DNA of 44,148 nucleotides from an uncultured Prevotella sp. (lineage in GTDB: Bacteria > Bacteroidota > Bacteroidia > Bacteroidales > Bacteroidaceae). Where the stretch lies: positions 1-44,148 of the forward strand of contig CALBYK010000111.1 of assembly GCA_937889855.1 (NCBI GenBank), given 5' to 3'. The position numbers were made by a program, and so were the translations under genes. Under the pieces are notes generated by a model that had not been told where the DNA came from, made no database searches, and worked only from the letters and a program-made list of their open reading frames with translations. Below, piece by piece: positions 1-7,225 of this stretch; the stretch's first letter is position 1, and every line of letters begins with the position of its first letter.

Positions 1-1
1 G

Positions 2-643
2 GAGACTCATATCCGCAACACACGCGTCAGCAACGTGTACGTGGAGCAGCAGCGCGACTCGCGCTTCAACCACAATGTCATCACGCTGCACAACGGCGTG
101 ACGCGCAACCGCCTCGACGTGCAGCTCAAGGGCGAGGGTGCCGAGTGCTGGTGCAACGGCTGCGTGATTGCCGACAAGACGCAGCACGTCGACAACAACA
201 CGCTCATCGACCACCAGGTGTCCCACTGCACAAGCCACGAGCTCTACAAGTATGTGCTCGACGGCAAGGCTACGGGTGCCTTCGCAGGCCGCGTGCTCGT
301 GCGCCACGGCGCGCAGAAGACCGTCTCGGAAGAGGTGAACCAGAACCTATGCGCCACCAAGACCGCCCGCATGTACACCCAGCCGATGCTCGAGATCTAC
401 GCCGACGACGTGAAGTGCTCGCACGGCTCCACCGTCGGACAGCTCAACGACGCGGCTCTATTCTACATGCGCCAGCGCGGCATAAGCGAGAAGGAGGCCA
501 AGCTGCTGCTCGAGTTCGCCTTCATCAACGAGGTCATCGACAACATACAGCTTGAGCCGCTGCGCGACCGTCTGCACTATCTTGTGGAGAAACGTTTCCG
601 CGGCGAACTGAGCAAGTGCGAGGGATGCAAGATGTGTAAATAA
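2..643 (+). CDS. sufD: SufD, Fe-S cluster assembly scaffold subunit (5' end outside window)
   Basis: This is the C-terminal 213 residues of a SufB/SufD-family protein; the frame is open to the window edge, so the gene starts upstream. SufD works with SufB and the ATPase SufC as the cytosolic scaffold on which Fe-S clusters are built. The family core is clear: a right-handed beta-helix stretch followed by the conserved segment CSHGSTVGQL near nt 418-447, then the short helical C-terminal domain (FAFINEVID). The last residues include a CxxC pair and end at TAA. Immediate neighbour sufS on the same strand fits the usual sufBCDS order. SufD rather than SufB is chosen because it directly precedes sufS and lacks the longer SufB tail; the paralogues are similar, so the letter is slightly less sure than the family. 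Confidence 0.92.
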   Translation, partial: ETHIRNTRVSNVYVEQQRDSRFNHNVITLHNGVTRNRLDVQLKGEGAECWCNGCVIADKTQHVDNNTLIDHQVSHCTSHELYKYVLDGKATGAFAGRVLVRHGAQKTVSEEVNQNLCATKTARMYTQPMLEIYADDVKCSHGSTVGQLNDAALFYMRQRGISEKEAKLLLEFAFINEVIDNIQLEPLRDRLHYLVEKRFRGELSKCEGCKMCK

Positions 644-646
644 ATA

Positions 647-671
647 GGAGTTAGAGAAGTTAAAAGAAGTT
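647..671 (+). repeat. Inverted copy of the sufS-upstream repeat unit
   Basis: Just after the sufD stop, the sequence GGAGTTAGAGAAGTTA is the exact reverse complement of a 16-nt stretch in the tandem array at 751-849 (for example 762-777). An RNA spanning both could fold the 3' end of sufD onto the array. A small perfect hairpin (AGCCAA/TTGGCT, 693-712) lies between them. No separate sufS promoter is obvious in 644-858. Confidence 0.6.
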
Positions 672-750
672 ATCGCTTCGCTCTGAAGTTAAAGCCAAAT
701 GCTTTATTGGCTGAAGATGGTTTAATGACTTGGTTTGTAAAACATATGGC

Positions 751-849
751 TCTAACTCCTCTAACTTCTCTAACTCCTCTAACTCCTCTAACTCCTCTAA
801 CTTCTCTAACTCCTCTAACTCCTCTAACTTCTCTAACTTCTCTAACTTC
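751..849 (+). repeat. Tandem array, 11 copies of a 9-bp unit (TCTAACTCC / TCTAACTTC)
   Basis: Eleven uninterrupted 9-bp units run from 751 to 849. The only variation is position 8 (C or T), in the order C T C C C T C C T T T. Because the unit is a multiple of three and lacks stops, an open frame runs from 730 through the array into sufS, coding a Ser/Asn/Phe repeat; the opposite strand is also open (Leu-Glu repeat). I treat the array as noncoding leader DNA because SufS homology begins only at the ATG at 859. Copy number is likely variable between strains. Confidence 0.9.
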
Positions 850-858
850 TTAATAAAT

Positions 859-2073
859 ATGTACGACATAAACAAAGTCCGCGCCGACTTCCCAATCCTC
901 TCGCGCACGGTCTACGACCGCCCGCTCGTATATCTCGACAACGCCGCCACGACACAGAAACCACTGTGCGTGCTCGACGCCATGCGCGAGGAATACCTCA
1001 ACGCCAACGCCAACGTCCACCGTGGCGTGCACTACCTCTCGCAGCGTGCCACCGACCTGCACGAGGCTGCACGCGAGACGGTGCGCCGCTTCATCAACGC
1101 CCCGAAGACGGAGGAGATAGTCTTCACACGCGGCACAACGGAGAGCATCAATCTCGTGGCATCGTCATTTAGTGAGGCATTCATGCACGACGGCGACGAG
1201 GTCATCGTCTCCGTCATGGAGCACCACTCCAACATCGTGCCCTGGCAGCTGCAGGCCGCCAAGCGCGGCATCGCGCTGAAAGTGATACCTATGGACGATA
1301 CAGGCAAGCTCGACATGGAGGCCTATGCCAAGCTCTTCTCCGAAAGGACAAAGATTGTGAGCGTTGCCCACGTGAGCAACACGCTCGGCACAGTCAACCC
1401 CGTCAAGGACATCGTGCGCATAGCACATGAGCACGGGGTGCCGGTGCTTGTAGACGGCGCGCAGTCGACGCCCCACTTCGCCGTCGACGTACAAGACATC
1501 GACTGCGACTTCTTCGCGTTCTCGGGGCACAAGATATACGGCCCTACGGGCATTGGCGTGCTCTACGGCAAGGAGGACTGGCTCGACCGCATGCCGCCAT
1601 ACCAGGGCGGAGGCGAGATGATAGAGAGCGTGAGCTTCGAGAAGACAACGTTCGAGAAACTGCCGTTCAAGTTTGAGGCCGGCACTCCCGACTATGTGGC
1701 GACACACGGACTCGCCGTCGCGCTCGACTATGTGTCGCGTCTCGGCATGGACAACATCGCCCGGCACGAGCACGAGCTTACCGACTACTGCATGAGCCGT
1801 TTGGCAGAGATTCCCGACATGCGCCTCTTCGGGACAACCGAGGGCAAGGATGCCGTGGTGTCGTTCCTCGTGGGCAACATCCACCACCTCGACATGGGCA
1901 CGCTGCTCGACCGCCTCGGCATAGCCGTGCGCACCGGCCACCACTGCGCGCAGCCCGTCATGGATCGCCTCGGAGTGCAGGGCGTCGTCAGGGCATCGTT
2001 CGCTCTATACAACACCAAGGAGGAGATTGACACCCTCGTGGAAGGTATCAAACGTGTCAGCAAGATGTTTTGA
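859..2073 (+). CDS. sufS: SufS, group II cysteine desulfurase
   Basis: A 404-residue PLP-dependent cysteine desulfurase, close to the usual length of about 406. It takes sulfur from L-cysteine as an enzyme persulfide and hands it to the Suf scaffold. Visible landmarks are the N-terminal YLDNAATTQKP, the EHHSN and DGAQ segments of the PLP pocket, the Schiff-base lysine in FSGHKIYGPTG (about residue 223), and the persulfide cysteine in RTGHHCAQP (about residue 360). The start at ATG 859 (MYDINKVRADFP) matches the family N-terminus; an in-frame upstream start at 730 would add about 43 Ser/Asn-rich residues translated from the tandem repeat and is unlikely. The gene follows sufD; no SufE or SufU is visible in the window. 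Confidence 0.96.
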   Translation: MYDINKVRADFPILSRTVYDRPLVYLDNAATTQKPLCVLDAMREEYLNANANVHRGVHYLSQRATDLHEAARETVRRFINAPKTEEIVFTRGTTESINLVASSFSEAFMHDGDEVIVSVMEHHSNIVPWQLQAAKRGIALKVIPMDDTGKLDMEAYAKLFSERTKIVSVAHVSNTLGTVNPVKDIVRIAHEHGVPVLVDGAQSTPHFAVDVQDIDCDFFAFSGHKIYGPTGIGVLYGKEDWLDRMPPYQGGGEMIESVSFEKTTFEKLPFKFEAGTPDYVATHGLAVALDYVSRLGMDNIARHEHELTDYCMSRLAEIPDMRLFGTTEGKDAVVSFLVGNIHHLDMGTLLDRLGIAVRTGHHCAQPVMDRLGVQGVVRASFALYNTKEEIDTLVEGIKRVSKMF

Positions 2074-2146
2074 CGGAAAAAATGTTTTGGCGAAAAAAAG
2101 CCAAATCCATCACTATTAGCTGTATCAGATTGATACACACACAATT

Positions 2147-2205
2147 AAGCCGTGACGGATAGGGTGATACTTCTTCATCATGTATCACTCTATCCGTCAC
2201 GGCTT
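2147..2205 (+). terminator. Long hairpin after sufS (24-nt arms, probable terminator)
   Basis: Arms 2147-2170 and 2182-2205 are complementary over 24 nt with one G-U wobble, around an 11-nt loop. No clear T-tract follows, so it may be a Rho-assisted terminator, an RNA stabiliser or a palindromic repeat. A smaller perfect hairpin (TGTATCA, 3 nt, TGATACA) precedes it at 2121-2137. Confidence 0.6.
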
Positions 2206-2480
2206 ATTCATTGACAATCATAGTTAGACAAATCATCTCTATCCCAAAGTCATTACCAAGCCATTGTAGCATCATTACCGTGACTCGGTAGCCCTCGTAC
2301 CAAAACCATGTAACAATTATACCAAGACTTGGTAACAATCTTGACGTTACATCACTCGATATGTCGGATGAGCCTTAATTAACGATTCAATTAACACAAA
2401 ATAATTAGTCACTAATGTCCGCCAATCATCCGCTAAATAATTCGTGTAATTGCCGTTAATTACCAGTCAAGTGGAGAAAA
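2206..2480. other. Intergenic AT-rich stretch without a gene
   Basis: No coding frame is credible. It holds small palindromes built on TTACC/GGTAA, such as TACCAAG-A-CTTGGTA (2320-2334) and TACCG-TGACT-CGGTA (2277-2291 region), and a lone MITE arm (next entry). It lies between the 3' ends of convergent genes, so no promoter is expected. Confidence 0.6.
2351..2374 (+). repeat. Solo terminal arm of the MITE-like element
   Basis: These 24 nt match the right arm of the element at 37542-37637 with only 2 differences (ATCACTCG...GGATGAGCC). No partner left arm is found nearby, so it is a remnant or a single-arm insertion. Confidence 0.65.
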
Positions 2481-3344
2481 CTATTTTCCTACAACAATTT
2501 TCATTGCCTGAGTACCCACTTTCAACATATAGACCCCATTGCCTGGCAACGTCATGTTGACAGAGCCCTCCTTAGCGACGGCCTCCTTTACAAGTTTCCC
2601 GTCAACAGTATAGAGTGACACCTTGTCAGAACTGCCTATATCGTCTACTGTGACATTCAACCCATTGACCTTTGTCTTGAATGTGGCTGTCTTTACATTG
2701 CCTATGCTTGTAGGAACATATGAGTAAACTACCTCGCCATCATTCGCCACTTTCATGAGCCTCGTGCTCAAGCCATCCAAGCCCAAGCCATAGTTGAACA
2801 AAACGCCTAAGCTTGACGACACTCCCTTATACCAGACGAATGTCCCCTCACTCTTATGTACATCAGGAGCGTCACCATAATATTCCTCCATGGTCATTGC
2901 CGTCAGCCCACTCTCTCTATCTTGGTCAATGCCTATGCATTTCACATAAGCCTTGTCCATCTTGGGATAGTAGCCGATGTTCCACGAACTGTAGACATCG
3001 CATCCATCGCCAACCTTTAACCCGAAGTCGTACATTAGATACCATGGTGCGTCGTCAACGCCAGCCGGTTTGAAATAAACCTTGTCACCATCAGTCCGAA
3101 TGTATATATACGGTTCCGACTTTTTGGAAGTGGCATCCGAACAGAACATCTTCAAAGCCTGGTATCCATCTATATCCACCATGCCATTTAAAGACGCTGT
3201 TTCCGTCTCACAAACAGGTTCTTTGTCCCCGCTGACTATCCCACAGCGGAGCGTTTCCCACGTAGTACCGTCCTTAAAACATGTTTGACCCATGGCAATC
3301 ATTGGAAGCACAGCCAAAGTTATTGTTGTCAATATGTTACGCAT
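2481..3344 (-). CDS. Secreted protein with T9SS-like C-terminal sorting domain
   Basis: A 287-residue exported protein of unknown function. The N-terminus is a signal peptide (MRNILTTITLAVLPMIAMGQ) with cleavage likely after the Gly-Gln region. The middle (about 20-215) is rich in aromatic and acidic residues with Cys at intervals and shows no enzyme motif I recognise. The last ~75 residues (VSLYTVDGKLVKE ... LPGNGVYMLKVG) look like the beta-sandwich type A sorting domain used by the type IX secretion system or surface attachment in Bacteroidetes. It lies directly downstream of a broken C10 peptidase gene on the same strand, so it was probably co-transcribed with it and may once have been its partner or substrate. 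Its function cannot be stated from sequence. Confidence 0.75.
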   Translation of the reverse strand: MRNILTTITLAVLPMIAMGQTCFKDGTTWETLRCGIVSGDKEPVCETETASLNGMVDIDGYQALKMFCSDATSKKSEPYIYIRTDGDKVYFKPAGVDDAPWYLMYDFGLKVGDGCDVYSSWNIGYYPKMDKAYVKCIGIDQDRESGLTAMTMEEYYGDAPDVHKSEGTFVWYKGVSSSLGVLFNYGLGLDGLSTRLMKVANDGEVVYSYVPTSIGNVKTATFKTKVNGLNVTVDDIGSSDKVSLYTVDGKLVKEAVAKEGSVNMTLPGNGVYMLKVGTQAMKIVVGK

Positions 3345-3377
3345 AATAATAGAGTTTAAAATTGTTAACTGTCATTT

Positions 3378-4257
3378 TTAATGTGTCCTTTTCAAAGCGA
3401 AGAAATTTGATGGACTAAAGTTGTAATTGCCTGCATTGAAGACGGCTCCAGAATAATAACCATTACAGCTACCGCCCCATCCCCAATCGCAATGAATGTA
3501 TGCACTTCCGTCTATCACATCATCTTTATTGACAAATTCAGGCAAACTAATACTTACACCATTTGTATTGTTGGACAGCCCCCTTTAACACAGAAGTAAC
3601 AGCCGTCACAAACCCATGCATGGCCAGCATTCTTGCTATAGTCACGACCTCTTAAATAAACAATGTAATTATTTTTTAGATAACATACTATGTCATTAAT
3701 ATCAAATGTTGCAAATCCACTATCAATAGTACCAAATATTTTCGAAAATTGAAGGATCCACGATATAACAATCATCAAAGTCAGAATCACTTACGGTGTA
3801 TGTATTTGTAGCAGTTGCATTACTAACTAATATATGCACCTAAGTTGTCTATGAAATTCGACTTCACTATTTCATTGTCAAAACTGAAGTTTCCTTTGTC
3901 CGAGAAGCCAAGAACTGGATAAACATTTCTTGTAGTGGAAACAATTACAAATCCGTTGTTATTTGGATAGTTTATTATATAAGCAAGCGTATCAGGCGCA
4001 GTTGTGCCATTTGTCCTCGTTTTAGTCTCATTCAAGACATATTCAAAACTGGGAATCCCTTCCGATTGATTTCTTGTAATGGAAGAATGCTTTATCACCT
4101 TAGAGGCTATTTCCAATGCTTCTTTCTGAGTAATTGATTGTGAAGAAGGCATCTGTTGTTCTACACCATCAACAATTGTAAGGGTCTGGTCGTCATTATT
4201 ACAGCCCAAAAGTAAGGTTATAAACGATAAATAACAGAATAATAAAATTTTTCTCAT
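3378..4257 (-). pseudogene. Broken streptopain-like (C10) cysteine protease
   Basis: Three pieces of one peptidase are readable in different frames. Piece 1 (4257 down to 3823) is a lipoprotein signal (lipobox ending LLLGC) and the Spi/C10 propeptide domain, ending at an in-frame stop after LGAYIS. Piece 2 (about 3790 to 3560) carries the catalytic histidine region, GHAWVCDGC. Piece 3, one base out of frame after a run of five G near 3580, carries the typical C10 end (DWGWGGSCNGYYSG) and stops at 3378. The segment with the catalytic cysteine between pieces 1 and 2 is missing, so no active protease can be made. At least two frameshifts plus an internal deletion argue for real decay and not a single sequencing error. 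Confidence 0.85.
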
Positions 4258-4296
4258 AATAATACATTTTTAATTGTTTTTAGCTATATTTGTTTG

Positions 4297-4328
4297 CAAA
4301 TATACAACGAATTTGCACATCTGCCAAA
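4297..4328 (-). promoter_or_regulatory. Bacteroidetes-type promoter for the C10 remnant
   Basis: On the minus strand TTTG (4325-4328) is followed after 20 nt by TATATTTG (4297-4304), the sigma-ABfr -33/-7 pattern. Transcription would start about 35 nt upstream of the relic ATG at 4257. The promoter survives although the gene is broken and could still drive the 2481-3344 gene. Confidence 0.7.
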
Positions 4329-4362
4329 CTTTGTTATACAAAAAAAAATATGAATTTGCATA

Positions 4363-4388
4363 TTTTTAGCAATCATTTTTAGCAATCA
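4363..4388. repeat. Tandem duplication of a 13-bp unit
   Basis: TTTTTAGCAATCA occurs twice head to tail (4363-4375, 4376-4388), between the relic promoter and the MITE-like element. Possibly a replication-slippage scar. Confidence 0.7.
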
Positions 4389-4419
4389 TACTGGGATTTT
4401 CCCGATGCCGCTTATTTTG

Positions 4420-4513
4420 GGTTCTTCCGACATATCGAGTGAGCTTCGTGTTACAATAATTGGTATTATTGGAATGAATATTATATTTAATCACTCGAAA
4501 TGCCGGATGTTCC
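4420..4513. mobile_element. MITE-like element, copy B (94 bp)
   Basis: Inverted arms 4420-4443 and 4490-4513 (24 nt, 6 mismatches) bound a 46-bp AT-rich core. Arms and core are similar to the copy at 37542-37637 (shared core words such as ATAAT and GGAATG), so this is a dispersed non-coding element and not a chance hairpin. It lies 20 bp upstream of the rnhB -33 box. No transposase is present. Confidence 0.7.
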
Positions 4514-4532
4514 ATTATTATACCACAAAAGT

Positions 4533-4563
4533 TTTGCAGCCTTGCATAAAAAGCGTAATTTTG
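4533..4563 (+). promoter_or_regulatory. Promoter of the rnhB operon
   Basis: TTTG (4533-4536), 19 nt, TAATTTTG (4556-4563) fits the Bacteroidetes consensus. Start of transcription would be near 4570, about 24 nt before the rnhB ATG. Confidence 0.75.
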
Positions 4564-4593
4564 TAGGAAACATTCAAGCAACATTACGCCACT

Positions 4594-5229
4594 ATGACGA
4601 AGAAAAACCATACAAGCCATCTCCTGCCCCACTATTACCCCGACCTCGTGGAGGCAGGATGCGACGAGGCAGGACGCGGATGTCTCGCAGGGAGCGTGTA
4701 CGCAGCCGCCGTCATCCTGCCGCCCGGCTACGACAACCCGCTGCTCAACGACTCGAAGAAACTCAGCGAAAATAAGCGCCGGGAGCTGCGCGACCAGATT
4801 GTGCGCGACGCCGTTGCATGGGCTGTAGGCGTGGTCACTCCAGAGGAGATTGACAGGATTAACATCCTCAAGGCAAGTTTCCTCGCCATGCACCGCGCCC
4901 TCGACCAGCTGACGGTGCGCCCCGAGGCCATTATAGTAGACGGCAACCGCTTCACGCCCTACCGCGACATTCCGTATACAACCATCGTCAAGGGCGACGG
5001 CAAATACCAGGCCATCGCCGCCGCGAGCATCCTCGCCAAGACATTCCGCGACGAGTATATGGACCGCCTCGCCGAGGAATATCCCTACTACGACTGGCAG
5101 AAGAACAAGGGCTACCCCACACGCGCCCACCGCGAGGGTATACGCCTGCACGGCACGTCGCCCTACCACCGCATGAGCTACAACCTGCTGGGAGGCGACG
5201 GACAACTGGAGCTTAAATTTGAAAACTGA
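4594..5229 (+). CDS. rnhB: Ribonuclease HII
   Basis: A 211-residue RNase HII, the enzyme that nicks at ribonucleotides embedded in DNA and degrades RNA in RNA-DNA hybrids. The catalytic motif DEAGRG sits at residues 24-29, supplying the first Asp and Glu of the DEDD site; further acidic residues lie in IIVDGNRF and around AKTFRDEYMD. The GYPTRAHREG and SPYHRMSY segments near the C-terminus are typical of the family. The start at ATG 4594 lies 30 nt after the predicted promoter and gives the normal N-terminal length. It is the first gene of a plus-strand run: the next gene begins 5 nt after its stop, so the two are co-transcribed. Confidence 0.96.
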   Translation: MTKKNHTSHLLPHYYPDLVEAGCDEAGRGCLAGSVYAAAVILPPGYDNPLLNDSKKLSENKRRELRDQIVRDAVAWAVGVVTPEEIDRINILKASFLAMHRALDQLTVRPEAIIVDGNRFTPYRDIPYTTIVKGDGKYQAIAAASILAKTFRDEYMDRLAEEYPYYDWQKNKGYPTRAHREGIRLHGTSPYHRMSYNLLGGDGQLELKFEN

Positions 5230-5234
5230 CCTAC

Positions 5235-6170
5235 ATGGAAAAGAACCAGACACCACGCATTCTCGACCTCCTGCTCGAGCTGTCGTCATACGGGCAGCAC
5301 ACCACGCAACAGCTTGCCGAATCGCTGGGCGTGACAAGGCGCAACATCTACAACTACCTGGGCATGCTCACCGACTACGGCTTCAAGGTGCGCAAGGACG
5401 GGCACAGCTACTACATCGACCCCCTCTCGCCGTTCTTCAAGAAGCTGCGCGAGAACATACAGCTAAGCGACACGGAGGCCGAGTATATATGCCAGACTCT
5501 CGCCGAGGCTCCCTCCAACGACATCATGGCTGCGAGGGTGCGCACAAAGCTCGCCCGCCATTACGGACTGGACGACATAGCCGCATCACCCGAGGCGTTC
5601 GTGCAGCGCGTCAACACGAGCAAGGCGCTGCTGCGCAAGGCCATCAAGACGGAGCGTATAGTGAAGATTGTGGGCTACTCGTCACCACACAGCCACACCG
5701 TGAAGGACCGCTTTGTGGAGCCTTACATGTTCCTCAACAACGGGCACGACGTGCGCTGCCACGAGATATCCACCCACACCAACAAGACATTCAAGCTGTC
5801 ACGCATGCAGGGAGTGGAGCTGATGGACGACTCGTGGTTCAACAAGAAGCTGCACAAGGATGTATACACCGACATCTTTATGTTCTCTGGAGAGGAGACA
5901 CATCCCGTGAAGCTGCGGCTCGGGCAACTGTCGCACAACCTGCTCCTTGAGGAATGTCCTCTGTCAAGGGAATACATCACAGCCGGGGAGGACGGTAAGA
6001 GCTGGACATTCGCCGCCGACATGGCGTCATTTCTCGGAATAGGGAGGTTCGTCATCGGACTGTACGACGACATCGAGGTTTTGGGCGACGACTCCTTCAT
6101 TGACTACCTCAACAAAAAGGTTGAGACAATGAAGAACCACTCACATGCAAACAAAACAACAACGACATGA
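5235..6170 (+). CDS. WYL-domain transcriptional regulator (degenerate WYL motif)
   Basis: A 311-residue protein with an N-terminal helix-turn-helix (residues about 5-60, TTQQLAESLGVTRRNIYNYL) and a C-terminal WYL-type ligand-sensing region (about 130-300). The core of the sensing domain, YSSPHSHTVKDRFVEPYMFL, is clear, but the name-giving Trp-Tyr-Leu position reads as His-Asp-Val, so the motif itself is degenerate. WYL regulators respond to nucleic-acid or nucleotide-like ligands and often sit beside DNA repair or defence genes; here it is five bases after rnhB and overlaps the next gene by ATGA, so it is embedded in an operon with a DNA-metabolism enzyme and cell-surface genes. The target is unknown. 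Confidence 0.88.
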   Translation: MEKNQTPRILDLLLELSSYGQHTTQQLAESLGVTRRNIYNYLGMLTDYGFKVRKDGHSYYIDPLSPFFKKLRENIQLSDTEAEYICQTLAEAPSNDIMAARVRTKLARHYGLDDIAASPEAFVQRVNTSKALLRKAIKTERIVKIVGYSSPHSHTVKDRFVEPYMFLNNGHDVRCHEISTHTNKTFKLSRMQGVELMDDSWFNKKLHKDVYTDIFMFSGEETHPVKLRLGQLSHNLLLEECPLSREYITAGEDGKSWTFAADMASFLGIGRFVIGLYDDIEVLGDDSFIDYLNKKVETMKNHSHANKTTTT

Positions 6171-7201
6171 GCATAACGCAAGCCTTTTCGCAGTTGAAGA
6201 ACAAGATATTCAACGGCAAGAACCCAAAGTTTGTATATTACATCAAGGCGTATGCCGCACTCGCCACACCACGGTGCCTGCTGCGCCCGCGCGTAAAGTA
6301 CCTTGACCGCATCCTCGACAAGCGGCCCGACCGCGAATACATCCTCGACCGCGTCAACTACTACTGCCGTGCCGAGAGCTACTCCGGCACATCGCGCGAC
6401 AAATGGAGCCAAGAGTCGTGCCCGCTGTGCCGGCAGCCAATGACCAGACAGAAGGTATACTATCTCGACTCCATGCCACTGGCACGGCATTTCCCGGCCA
6501 ATCTGAGATGGCGGCTGCTCCATGGCGACATCGACTATGTGCCGGACGTACCGAGCATTGTCAAGAGCCGTCCCATAGAGGGCATGCCGGGAGCCGACGA
6601 CGTGAGAAATTCAATTTTGCTCAAGCTCGACAAAGTGCGCCACTTCATCTTTGTAAAGGACAACATCCCGTTCCGCGACAAGGCAGACCGCGCCATATTC
6701 CGCGGGAAGATAGGCAACAAGCAGCCGCGCATCGACTTCATGCGCATGTACTACGGCAACGCGAGGGTGGATGCCGGAGCCATCGACAACGTAGAGCCAG
6801 AGTGGGTTACGCCCAAGATGCCCATCCACGCGCACCTCAAATACCGCTACATAATGGCCATAGAGGGCAACGACGTGGCGTCAAACCTAAAGTGGGTGAT
6901 GTCGTCCAACTCCATCGCCGTGATGCCGCGCCCCACGTGCGAAACGTGGTTCATGGAAGGACGGCTGCGCCCGGGCTACCACTATATAGAGGTGAAACCC
7001 GACTTCTCCGACCTCATTGCGCAACTCGACCATTACTCCGCACATCCAGACGAGGCGGAGGCCATCATTAGGCATGCTCACGAATATGTGGACCAGTTCC
7101 GCGACAAGCGCCGCGAGAAACTCATCTCGCTGCTGGTGCTTAGAAAATATCTGAATGGGGTTGAGAAAATTTCGGATGAGCCAAACACACCACCTTCATA
7201 G
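6167..7201 (+). CDS. Glycosyltransferase family 90 (CAP10/LPS-modifying type)
   Basis: A 344-residue protein recognised by the GT90 block in its C-terminal half: RAIFRGKIG, then KYRYIMAIEGNDVASNLKW followed by the sugar-nucleotide site region with Glu-Thr-Trp and the YIEVKPDFSDL tail. Proteins of this family add xylose or related sugars to surface glycans, capsule or LPS. No signal peptide is visible, so it likely acts at the inner face of the membrane. The ATG overlaps the stop of the WYL gene (ATGA), which implies translational coupling. A CPLC pair near residues 84-87 and many basic residues (pI high) are notable. The acceptor and donor sugars cannot be inferred. Confidence 0.88.
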   Translation: MSITQAFSQLKNKIFNGKNPKFVYYIKAYAALATPRCLLRPRVKYLDRILDKRPDREYILDRVNYYCRAESYSGTSRDKWSQESCPLCRQPMTRQKVYYLDSMPLARHFPANLRWRLLHGDIDYVPDVPSIVKSRPIEGMPGADDVRNSILLKLDKVRHFIFVKDNIPFRDKADRAIFRGKIGNKQPRIDFMRMYYGNARVDAGAIDNVEPEWVTPKMPIHAHLKYRYIMAIEGNDVASNLKWVMSSNSIAVMPRPTCETWFMEGRLRPGYHYIEVKPDFSDLIAQLDHYSAHPDEAEAIIRHAHEYVDQFRDKRREKLISLLVLRKYLNGVEKISDEPNTPPS

Positions 7202-7225
7202 AAATCATTCACTCACATAACATCC

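Noticed and set aside
751..849. CRISPR array
   Set aside because: Units are 9 bp with no spacers and no cas genes in the window.
730..858. N-terminal extension of SufS through the tandem repeat
   Set aside because: The extra 43 residues are low-complexity Ser/Asn/Phe from the 9-bp array, while SufS homology begins exactly at the ATG at 859.
660..908. Minus-strand Leu/Glu-rich coiled-coil protein over the repeat
   Set aside because: It is the reverse reading of the tandem array and runs into sufS antisense; no start context or homology.
1165..1944. Long minus-strand frame opposite sufS
   Set aside because: A GC-rich codon shadow of sufS; SufS itself has all family motifs.
4366..5337. 323-codon minus-strand frame opposite rnhB
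   Set aside because: Antisense shadow spanning the MITE and rnhB; composition is not protein-like.
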